A stretch of DNA of 64,000 bases from Prevotellamassilia timonensis. GTDB taxonomy: Bacteria > Bacteroidota > Bacteroidia > Bacteroidales > Bacteroidaceae. A model generated the notes under the pieces. That model ran no database searches. It was not told the DNA's origin and saw nothing but the letters and a program-made list of their open reading frames with translations. The DNA is taken from contig NZ_LT629841.1 of NCBI RefSeq assembly GCF_900106785.1, positions 119,266 to 183,265 on the forward strand, given 5' to 3'. Below are positions 57,208 through 64,000 of the stretch, piece after piece. Position 1 is the stretch's first letter. Each line of letters opens with the position of its first letter. The translations under genes were made by a program, and so were the position numbers.

Positions 57208-60003
57208 ATGAAAAAGTATTTACTCAGCACAGCACTCATGGCCGCCATAGCCACCGCGGCCGGGGCGCACACCATCGACGGCATAGTCAAGGACCAAAAG
57301 ACGGGCGAGCCGCTCATTGGTTCGGTGGTCGAAGTAAAGGAATTGCCAGGCGTCAAGACCACCACCGGCCTTGACGGCTCATTCCGCCTGCACGAACTGC
57401 CCGACAGAGGGCGTTACACGCTGGTGGTAAGATACCTGGCCTATAAAACCCGCGAGGTGCCAGTTGAGGTGTCGGACACGGGCACCGTGACCATTACGCT
57501 CGACGAGGACGTCCGCCGCTTTGGCGAGGCCGTAGTGACAGGCCACCGCAACAGCCGCACCGACATCAGTGCCATCAGTCTTGAAAAGAATGCCGGCAAT
57601 GTGCTCAACGTGATGAGCCAGCAGAGCATACAGCTGTCGCCCGACGTCAATGTGGCAGCCGTGCTGCAACGCGTGTCGGGCGTAACGCTTGAGCAAAGTG
57701 CATCGGGCGAGGCATCGTACGCCATACTGCGCGGCATGGACAAGCGCTACAACTACACGCTGGTGAACGGCGTAAAAATACCCTCGCCCGACGACAAAAA
57801 CCGCTACATACCGCTCAACATATTCCCCTCCGACCTGATGGACCGCATTGTGGTGTCGAAATCACTCACGGCCGACATGGAGGGCGATGCTGCTGGCGGC
57901 GTGGTGGACATGGTTATGAAGGACGCTCCGGCACGCTTTGAGCTGCAGGCCAACGGCGCTGTGGGCATGAGCGACTACTTTTGGAACGGCAACCGCCATT
58001 ACCTGTCAACCGACCGCGGCCATGCCACTGCCAAGGCACCCTACGAGGCTTTCGGCAAAGATTATGCCGCCACCGCAGCCGACTTTAAGCACGGCCCCGC
58101 ACAGGTCAAGAGCCACTCGGTGCCCGCACCCAACTTTGTGGGCGGCCTGTCGGTGGGCAACCGCTTTTTCAACGACCACCTGGGCGTGATGCTGGCCGGC
58201 AGTGTGCAGAACACCTACCGCGGCACAGAGCGCACATACAATGCCGTAAAGATGGCATCGGGTGAGCAGGCCATGTACATATCGAGCCTCAAGCACCGCT
58301 ACTACTCCATGCACGACCTGACCACAGGCGTGCACGGCAAGCTTGACTTTGCCATTGGCGGGCAAAAGCTGGAGTGGTACAACATGTACGTGCGCACCAA
58401 CTCCGACGCCACGCGCTACAACAACAGCGTCAGCACCGAATACCTCAGTTCGCAATCGTACACACAGGACGACGAGTTGCGCTCCTCTACACAGACGCAG
58501 AGCATCTTTGCCTCACACCTCAAGGGCACGCATCACATTCTGCCCGACCTCACCTTCGACTGGGCCGGCATCTTTTCGCGTGCCAAGGAGGAGGAACCCG
58601 ACCGCACCTACATCACACTGACCAATGAGGTGCAGACACCTGCCAACGGACTGGACGGCTCGCTGTGGGACGGACAAAAAACGCTGCTCAAAACACGCCC
58701 CAAGGAGATGGAACGACGCTTTCAGCACAACAAGGACACCGACTGGGCTGGCTATGCCAACCTGAGCTACAACACCCATCTGGGCAACGCTGTGGAAGCG
58801 CTGTGGAAGGCTGGCGCACAGTATCGCCGCAAGGAGCGCAGCAACCGCTATTATTCCTACCAGTTTAACCCGGCCGACATACAGCAGCAGCTCGACGGCA
58901 ACGGCTTCGACCAGTTTGCCGCGCCCAACTGGGTGTGCCGCACCCCCTACACACAGGCCTCGCAGCTCAACTACAACTCGAAGGAGCACGTGGGCGGCAC
59001 CTACGCCATGGTGACCCTCAAGAGCCACTTTGGCGAGTTGTATGCCGGCTTCCGCGCCGAGCATACCAACCAGATTTACACCATGCTGCAACACTTTGAC
59101 AACCTGGGCCCTGTGGGCGAGCAGAGTTATTGGGACTATCTGCCCTCGGCCTCGCTTAAATGGAAGCCTAACAGCAAGATGAATGTGCGTCTGTCGTACT
59201 ACCGCAGCATCAACCGCCCTGGCTTTTACGAGATTGTGCCATACCAAATCATGGGCGAGGAGTATCAGGAAAAGGGTAACCCCAACCTCAAGCGCGCCCG
59301 CATTGACAATGTGGACCTGCGCTGGGAGTGGTTTCCCTCGGCCAATGAGCAGGTGCTTGTGGGCGTGTTCTACAAATACCTGAAGGACCCTATCGAACAA
59401 GTGTTTGTAGCATCAGATGGCAAGATGGGCAGCGGAGCCGATGCTTACTACATGCCGGCCAACTTGGGCAATGCCAAGAACTATGGTTTTGAAATAGACG
59501 TGGTAAAGTACATACGTCACTTTGGTGTAAAGGCCAACTACACCTACACCCACTCGGCCATCACCACCACCAAGCGCCAATACAAGCTCAATGGCAACGG
59601 TGAGTACGAGAGCGGTGTGACGCAGAAGCGTCCGCTGGTGAACCAGGCCCCGCACACGGCAAACCTGTCGCTGCTCTACAAGGACACCAACCATGGTTGG
59701 AACGCACAGTTGGCGGCATCGTACACTGGCACCAAGCTGGCTCTCGTGTCGCCCTTCAAGGACGCCGACCAGTGGGACAAGGCTTTGTTTGGCCTTGACT
59801 TCAGCGCCGAGAAAAAGTTTGACAACGGCCTGTCTGTCTTCTTCAAGGCCAACAATCTGCTCGACGCCAAGCGCGAGCGCTACATCAAGACGGTTAATGA
59901 ATCGAACCTGGAATATGAGGGGCAACGCACCGACCGCACTGTGGTGGGCACTTACCGCTACGGACGCACCTTCCTGCTGGGTGTAAGATACACGCTTAAG
60001 TAA
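57208..60003 (+). CDS. TonB-dependent receptor with N-terminal carboxypeptidase-like domain
   Basis: This 931-residue outer-membrane transporter has signal peptide MKKYLLSTALMAAIATAAGAH. A CarboxypepD_reg-like domain (about 20-110: IDGIVKDQKTGEPLIGSVVEV..TTTGLDGSFRLHELP) is followed by the plug (about 115-245: VAAVLQRVSGVTLEQ..GEASYAILRGMDKRYNYTLVNGV). A 22-strand barrel with many aromatic strands follows, and the last strand ends FLLGVRYTLK. There is no SusD partner and no SusC-type length (above 1000), so it is more like a siderophore or small-ligand receptor. With a phosphatase before it and a lipoprotein after it, import of a phosphorylated compound or its product is plausible; the ligand is unknown. 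Confidence 0.93.
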   Translation: MKKYLLSTALMAAIATAAGAHTIDGIVKDQKTGEPLIGSVVEVKELPGVKTTTGLDGSFRLHELPDRGRYTLVVRYLAYKTREVPVEVSDTGTVTITLDEDVRRFGEAVVTGHRNSRTDISAISLEKNAGNVLNVMSQQSIQLSPDVNVAAVLQRVSGVTLEQSASGEASYAILRGMDKRYNYTLVNGVKIPSPDDKNRYIPLNIFPSDLMDRIVVSKSLTADMEGDAAGGVVDMVMKDAPARFELQANGAVGMSDYFWNGNRHYLSTDRGHATAKAPYEAFGKDYAATAADFKHGPAQVKSHSVPAPNFVGGLSVGNRFFNDHLGVMLAGSVQNTYRGTERTYNAVKMASGEQAMYISSLKHRYYSMHDLTTGVHGKLDFAIGGQKLEWYNMYVRTNSDATRYNNSVSTEYLSSQSYTQDDELRSSTQTQSIFASHLKGTHHILPDLTFDWAGIFSRAKEEEPDRTYITLTNEVQTPANGLDGSLWDGQKTLLKTRPKEMERRFQHNKDTDWAGYANLSYNTHLGNAVEALWKAGAQYRRKERSNRYYSYQFNPADIQQQLDGNGFDQFAAPNWVCRTPYTQASQLNYNSKEHVGGTYAMVTLKSHFGELYAGFRAEHTNQIYTMLQHFDNLGPVGEQSYWDYLPSASLKWKPNSKMNVRLSYYRSINRPGFYEIVPYQIMGEEYQEKGNPNLKRARIDNVDLRWEWFPSANEQVLVGVFYKYLKDPIEQVFVASDGKMGSGADAYYMPANLGNAKNYGFEIDVVKYIRHFGVKANYTYTHSAITTTKRQYKLNGNGEYESGVTQKRPLVNQAPHTANLSLLYKDTNHGWNAQLAASYTGTKLALVSPFKDADQWDKALFGLDFSAEKKFDNGLSVFFKANNLLDAKRERYIKTVNESNLEYEGQRTDRTVVGTYRYGRTFLLGVRYTLK

Positions 60004-60015
60004 CAACACCTTAGC

Positions 60016-60042
60016 CGGTGGCACCAACTGGCAGTGCCACCG
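60016..60042 (+). terminator. Hairpin between the TonB receptor and lipoprotein genes
   Basis: CGGTGGCAC/GTGCCACCG form a perfect 9 bp stem with a 9-base loop, 13 bases after the receptor stop codon, with no U-tract. It probably stabilises the 3' end of the upstream message or lowers read-through into the lipoprotein gene. Confidence 0.55.
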
Positions 60043-60152
60043 CACAATAACACTAATCAGACTTCAAGATGATGCAAACCGGGCGCAATATGCCAAACCC
60101 GCGTGGGGCTGTGTGCCGAGGTGCAACTTATCGCTTAAATGAAAAGAGCTAT

Positions 60153-61538
60153 ATGAAAAAGTTCAGCACATACGCTTGCCTGGCAGCCATGGCTACCGCA
60201 GCAATATTCGCCACCTCGTGCGAAAATGACAACATCAACCCCTACGACTACACTGCAGGCGGCTCAAACAACAATACCAACCAAGGCTCGACCGAAGTAG
60301 TCAAGACGCAACTGGCCGAATACCCCGTTGGCTCGCTGGTGTGGACCAAGGACACCACGCTCACCGAGAGTGTGAAGATACCCGAGGGCACCTCGCTCTA
60401 CATTGAGCCTGGGGTGACGGTCACCTGTAAGTCGGGCACACAGGTGCCCATCGAGATTGTGGTGTTGGGCAATCTCTACTGCATGGGCACAAAGGAGAAG
60501 CCCGTGGCCATTGTGTCGGACACGCGCAAGCCCAACGACTGGGGCGGTATCATCTGCGGCTTTAAGTGTGAGGAGGTGGTGCTCAGCCACACCGAGGTGG
60601 CCTACGCCGGAGCCACTCCCACGGAGTCGTCATTGTCGTACCAGAACGCCCTGTTCAAAACACCCATCGACGGTGGTGTGCCAGCCTTCCACTTTTGCAA
60701 CGTCAATGGCAAGTTTGCCATGGCCGACTGCTACTTCCACGACATTCAGAACGATGCCACCTATTTTACCGGCGGCCAGGGCGTCATATACAACAGCATA
60801 TTTGCCAACACGGGCAATGCGGCCGATGGCGGCGAGGCCATCAACGTGAAGGCGGGCTGCAAGCTCGATGTGGCCAACAACGTGATATACGATGCCTGTA
60901 CCAATGCCTTCAAACTGTCGAACAGTGGCAACAGCGAGACGATTCCGCTCACACAAATCACGGTGTACAACAACACCATGGTAAACTGCGGCTGGCGCCG
61001 TACAAAGAACAAGAAGGGGGGCAGCGTTTGGCTTGAAAAGGCCAGCGCACCGGTGTTTGCCAACAACCTGGTGTACGACTGCCGCTACGGCATGAAACAG
61101 CCTAAGAAGGACGGGGCCAACCTGAAGGACGCCTGTGTGGCGCCTAACTACTACTACGCCTCAACACAAACGGGCGTGGACCAAATGGCCAAGACTGCCG
61201 ACCTCATTATTTGGAATGATAATGACATTAAGAGCCAGGTGCCCGGCCAACTCGACCCGCTGTTCAAAGCCTTTACGCAGAACCCGGCCATGAACATCAA
61301 CTGCGAGGTGGACGATGCCTCAAAGGGTGCTCCCCTGCCCTACGACCGCAACTGGAACTTCAATGTGCAGGCGGGCAGTCCGACACTCAGCGGCGGCAAG
61401 GCTGACATTGCACGCATCTTTGAATACGGCTTGGCCTTCTTTGGCATGAAACGCATTCAGTTTGCCAACTCGGCCAACGACCAGAACTATTACTTTGCGG
61501 CACCTGCACCGAGCACGCGCTTTGGCGCACAGCTCTAA
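60153..61538 (+). CDS. Surface lipoprotein with right-handed beta-helix, 461 aa
   Basis: The start at 60153 (MKKFSTYACLAAMATAAIFATSC) gives a lipoprotein signal with the lipobox before Cys23. The longer frame from 60069 lacks this. A Gly/Asn/Thr-rich spacer (YTAGGSNNNTNQGST) follows. The mature domain has parallel beta-helix-like repeats (GTSLYIEPGVTVTCKSG, ADCYFHDIQNDATYFTGGQGVIYNSIFANTGNAADG, NVIYDACTNAFKLSNSG, TVYNNTMVNCGWRR), as in pectate-lyase-like surface proteins. No catalytic residues of a known lyase are recognised. Its place behind the TonB receptor suggests a surface-exposed accessory that binds the substrate, but this is inferred from order only. Confidence 0.85.
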   Translation: MKKFSTYACLAAMATAAIFATSCENDNINPYDYTAGGSNNNTNQGSTEVVKTQLAEYPVGSLVWTKDTTLTESVKIPEGTSLYIEPGVTVTCKSGTQVPIEIVVLGNLYCMGTKEKPVAIVSDTRKPNDWGGIICGFKCEEVVLSHTEVAYAGATPTESSLSYQNALFKTPIDGGVPAFHFCNVNGKFAMADCYFHDIQNDATYFTGGQGVIYNSIFANTGNAADGGEAINVKAGCKLDVANNVIYDACTNAFKLSNSGNSETIPLTQITVYNNTMVNCGWRRTKNKKGGSVWLEKASAPVFANNLVYDCRYGMKQPKKDGANLKDACVAPNYYYASTQTGVDQMAKTADLIIWNDNDIKSQVPGQLDPLFKAFTQNPAMNINCEVDDASKGAPLPYDRNWNFNVQAGSPTLSGGKADIARIFEYGLAFFGMKRIQFANSANDQNYYFAAPAPSTRFGAQL

Positions 61539-61566
61539 ACGCTGGCCGCAGGAAAGCATTATTCAG

Positions 61567-61632
61567 ACACCAGGCTCAAGCACCGACGCGGAAACGACTC
61601 GCCCGCAGAAGTGCCAGAGCCTGGTGTTCTTA
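61567..61632 (+). terminator. Rho-independent-like terminator after the lipoprotein gene
   Basis: ACACCAGGCTC and GAGCCTGGTGT pair perfectly over 11 bp with a long loop and are followed by TCTTATTT, 28 bases after the stop codon. Confidence 0.65.
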
Positions 61633-61764
61633 TTTACTTGCCGGAGATACGGTGGTGATTATAGTTGTGTGATTATTAGTCGTTTGCACCCTAATTGTGT
61701 TCTGCAATGACCTGTAAACTACCACATGGCGCATTATGCGGCGGCGTTGTTAAGTATTTATTAG

Positions 61765-61772
61765 TAACTTTG
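61765..61772 (+). promoter_or_regulatory. -7 box of the PfkB-family kinase gene
   Basis: TAACTTTG matches TAnnTTTG and lies 28 bases before the start codon at 61800. No clear TTTG is seen at -33. Confidence 0.55.
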
Positions 61773-61799
61773 CACGCTTTTACAAACGTACTACAACAC

Positions 61800-62669
61800 A
61801 TGAACAAGATATGCTGCATCGGGCACATCACGCACGATAAAATCATTACCCCTACCACCGAGGCCGACATGCCGGGTGGCACATCATACTACTTTGCCCA
61901 CGCCATGTACCACCTTAATGGTGGGAAGAACTTTGAACTTGTCACATCGCTGGCACCCACCGACATGCAGCCGGTTGACGAACTGCGCCACATGGGGGTG
62001 AAGGTGACTGTAATACCCTCGCACCACACGGTGTACTTTGAAAACAAATATGGCGCAAACCAGAACAACCGCACACAGCGTGTGCTGGCCAAGGCCGACC
62101 CCTTTACGGCCGAGAGCCTGAAGGGGGTTGAGGCCGGCGTGTTCCACTTGGGCTCGCTGCTGGCCGACGATTTTGGTCTCGACGTGATACGCGCGCTCAA
62201 GGCACGTGGCGTGGTGAGTGTTGACTCGCAGGGCTACCTGCGCGAGGTGCGCGGCGAAAAGGTTTTTGCCGTTGACTGGCCCGACAAGCGCGAGGCACTG
62301 AAAATGATTGATGTGCTGAAGGTGAACGAGTATGAGATGGAGGTGCTCACGGGTCAGAAGGAGGCGCATGACGCTGCCCTGCAACTGGCCGAATGGGGGG
62401 TGAACGAGGTGTGTGTAACCCTGGGCGACTATGGTTCGGTGGTGCTTGAGAATGACCACTTTTACGACATTTGCGCCTATCCGCCCAAGCAGGTGGTTGA
62501 TGCCACGGGGTGTGGCGACACTTACTCTACCGGCTACCTGTATATGCGCTCGCGCGGAGCCGACCCCAGCGAGGCAGGACACTTTGCCGCAGCCATGTCG
62601 ACACTGAAACTCGAACACAGCGGCCCCTTTGCACGCACTGAGGAGGAGGTTTTCTCGCTGATAAAATAA
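61800..62669 (+). CDS. PfkB-family carbohydrate kinase, 289 aa
   Basis: This cytoplasmic sugar kinase of the ribokinase fold transfers the ATP gamma-phosphate to a sugar or nucleoside hydroxyl. The start at 61800 (MNKICCIGHITHDKII) follows a promoter box; the longer frame from 61695 overruns it. Features are the N-terminal substrate-binding beta-strand, GGTSYYFAHAMYHL, KVNEYEMEVLTG and the catalytic signature VVDATGCGDTYSTGYL (anion hole and catalytic Asp). The substrate is not fixed by sequence. The divergent middle region suggests a family not identical to fructokinase or ribokinase. Confidence 0.9.
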   Translation: MNKICCIGHITHDKIITPTTEADMPGGTSYYFAHAMYHLNGGKNFELVTSLAPTDMQPVDELRHMGVKVTVIPSHHTVYFENKYGANQNNRTQRVLAKADPFTAESLKGVEAGVFHLGSLLADDFGLDVIRALKARGVVSVDSQGYLREVRGEKVFAVDWPDKREALKMIDVLKVNEYEMEVLTGQKEAHDAALQLAEWGVNEVCVTLGDYGSVVLENDHFYDICAYPPKQVVDATGCGDTYSTGYLYMRSRGADPSEAGHFAAAMSTLKLEHSGPFARTEEEVFSLIK

Positions 62670-62679
62670 TGTCCGCTAC

Positions 62680-62731
62680 GCTCGCCATGCCCACGAATGT
62701 GCTGATGTGCACATTAGCGGGCATGGCGAGC
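62680..62731 (+). terminator. Extended hairpin after the PfkB gene
   Basis: GCTCGCCATGCCC and GGGCATGGCGAGC pair over 13 bp, and an inner AATGTGC/GCACATT stem adds 7 more. It starts 11 bases after the stop codon. No U-run follows, so it may act as a 3'-end stabiliser. Confidence 0.6.
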
Positions 62732-62801
62732 AACACTTAATACCCGTTGGCGGAGTTTCAGGCTTACGGGTTAACAAGTTGACAGGTTAACAAGTAAGTA
62801 T

Positions 62802-63143
62802 CTGAAGTTTCGGATTTAATAAGGGCGGGCTGAAAGCCCAATGTAGCACCCAGCCCAGGGCAAGCGAAGCGACACCCTGGGGCTTCCGCATAGTAGAGCC
62901 TCCGCGCCCTGTAAGGGCAAAAGCCTTAATCCTTTATTTGTTATTCTTACTTGATAGCTGAATTAGCGGTCTTAAAGTGAAACATCGTATGTATTTTTTC
63001 AATACCTGCGCCATGTCTTAAAGCTTTTGCCCTTACAGGGCGCGACTGCTCTGACACGCGATACCCAGGGTGTCGCTTCGCTTGCCCTGGGCTCCGTGCT
63101 CCATTGGGCTTTCAGCCCGCCCTTGCTAAATCAGAAACTTGAG
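62802..63143. repeat. Family B long inverted repeat, copy 3
   Basis: The arms (62802-62930 and about 63018-63143) match copy 2 at 40.9-41.2 kb in order and sequence, including GAAGTTTCGGATTTAA, CCCAGGGCAAGCGAAGCGACACCCTGGG-type palindrome pieces and GCCCTGTAAGGGCAAAAGC. The core (TTGATAGCTGAATTAGCGG...) is also shared. GTTAACAAGTTGACAGGTTAACAAG-like strings lie outside both ends (about 62769-62797 and 63213-63245) and are themselves mutually inverted. Confidence 0.87.
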
Positions 63144-63279
63144 TAAGTATGCTTTACACCACTTATTATGTTAGAGTCTGAATAGTGAGAAACTTAAAAA
63201 GCTTGGCAAACTTACCTGTTAACCCGTTAACTTGTCAACTTGTTTACTAATTCCACCAACGCGTTATTATACATTTTAT

Positions 63280-63287
63280 TATCTTTG
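63280..63287 (+). promoter_or_regulatory. -7 box of the GH3 gene
   Basis: TATCTTTG matches TAnnTTTG, nine bases before the start codon, implying a very short leader. Confidence 0.55.
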
Positions 63288-63296
63288 CACGTAGTT

Positions 63297-64000
63297 ATGA
63301 ACCTGACATCAATCATACGACCTGTGTTCAACAGCCGCTTGCACGCTATTGAACGCTACGAGAGTCACGCCGAGGACATTCAGCGCGACACGCTCGAACG
63401 ACTACTGCACGAAGCCGCACGCACCGAGTGGGGGCAACGCTATGGATATGACAACATGCACAGCTACGAGGAGTTTGCGGCCAAAGTGCCTGTAAGCACC
63501 TACGAGGAGCTGAAGGGATATATCGACCGCATGCGTCACGGCGAACGCGATGTGCTGTGGCCCGGCCAAGTAAAATGGTATGCCAAATCGTCGGGCACGA
63601 CCAACGACAAGAGCAAATTCATACCCGTAAGCCGCGACGGACTGCATGACACGCACTACCAAGGTGGCACCGACGCGGTGGCCCTGTACCTGCACAACAA
63701 CCCGCTGAGCCGCCTGTTCGACGGCAAAGCGCTGATATTGGGCGGCAGTCACGCACCTAACTATAATGTGGCTAACTCGCTGGTGGGCGATTTGAGCGCC
63801 ATACTCATCGAGAACATTAACCCGCTGGTTAACCTCGTGCGCATTCCGCCCAAAAAGATTGCCCTGCTGAGCGACTTTGAGGAGAAGCGCGACCGCATTG
63901 CCGAAATAGCCATTAAAAAGAATGTGACCAACATATCGGGGGTGCCGTCGTGGATGATGGCGGTCATTACACGTATGCTCGAACTGAGCGGCAAGCAGTA
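63297..64000 (+). CDS. GH3 auxin-responsive-promoter-family protein, 5' part
   Basis: The gene runs off the window, with 234 codons visible. The start MNLTSIIRPVFNSRLHAIERY is the family N-terminus. The adenylating core begins YGYDNMHSYEEFAAKVPVSTYEELKGYI, then WYAKSSGTTNDKSKFIPVS, which contains the P-loop-like SSGTT ATP-binding motif of acyl-adenylate-forming enzymes. ISGVPSWM is the next conserved block. In plants the family conjugates amino acids to hormones. In Bacteroidetes the role is unknown, but acyl-adenylate/amide formation is expected. The frame is intact where visible. Confidence 0.9.
   Translation, partial: MNLTSIIRPVFNSRLHAIERYESHAEDIQRDTLERLLHEAARTEWGQRYGYDNMHSYEEFAAKVPVSTYEELKGYIDRMRHGERDVLWPGQVKWYAKSSGTTNDKSKFIPVSRDGLHDTHYQGGTDAVALYLHNNPLSRLFDGKALILGGSHAPNYNVANSLVGDLSAILIENINPLVNLVRIPPKKIALLSDFEEKRDRIAEIAIKKNVTNISGVPSWMMAVITRMLELSGKQ

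Noticed and set aside
63297-64000. GH3 gene taken as a glycoside hydrolase family 3 protein
   Set aside because: The SSGTT adenylation motif and N-terminus belong to the auxin-responsive GH3 acyl-adenylate family, not the hydrolase.

Overview
The window is a stretch of a Bacteroidales chromosome, most like Prevotellaceae or a close relative. The evidence is the family content (T9SS-type C-terminal domains, a TonB-dependent receptor with an N-terminal carboxypeptidase-like domain, DUF2851, a GH3-family protein, a seven-helix AraC-type regulator) and many Bacteroidetes promoters of the form TTTG-N19-21-TAnnTTTG. There are no rRNA genes, phage, CRISPR array or transposase. Three tRNAs are present (Val, Gln, Leu).

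Layout. From 0.4 to 44.45 kb every gene is on the minus strand. In order these are: a lipoprotein; a compact ctp-coaD-parE operon; an acetyltransferase; a 3246-residue LamG/FnIII surface protein; a membrane AraC regulator; a 57-residue small protein next to a 682-residue secreted protein; a large GH2 beta-galactosidase; gyrB; a HicAB toxin-antitoxin pair; a 1232-residue secreted protein; an outer-membrane barrel; a GxxExxY protein; a DEAD-box helicase; dprA; a thioesterase; and DUF2851. At about 44.5 kb the orientation flips at a divergent promoter pair. From there to the end genes are on the plus strand (mnmG, apt-uvrC, dtd, mazG-like, deoC, polA, a four-helix-bundle gene, a phosphatase/TonB receptor/beta-helix lipoprotein locus, a PfkB kinase, and a truncated GH3 gene). 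The only exception is a polyprenyl diphosphate synthase. Two parS-like palindromes flank apt and lie inside polA. Together with mnmG and the strand switch they suggest an origin-proximal position, although base skew judged by eye does not support this.

The most unusual content is between the genes. Large intergenic gaps are filled with long, modular inverted repeats of at least four families: (A) about 110-130 bp elements whose ends are themselves GACGCG..CGCGTC palindromes, flanked by 11-12 bp degenerate direct repeats (15 arms); (B) about 340 bp elements with arms containing a CCCAGGG-type palindrome; (C) about 500 bp elements with GCTGATAATCAGC-bearing arms and GT-rich tandem repeats; (D) 450-600 bp palindromes built of CCGCTAACGCGG, ACATAAGR tandem units and GGGCTGACGCCGTAGCG hairpins. 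A fifth motif is a hairpin with a conserved CGGAGC apical loop and different but compensated stems at two places. Some copies are nested, some are duplicated with gene-start remnants, and one D module forms the U-tract terminator of the GH2 gene.

Functionally the genes combine housekeeping (CoA synthesis, topoisomerases, tRNA modification, repair, replication, quinone side chain) with secreted or surface proteins for host or glycan interaction. One plausible nutrient locus (56.2-61.5 kb) pairs a secreted metallophosphatase with a TonB-dependent receptor and a surface lipoprotein.
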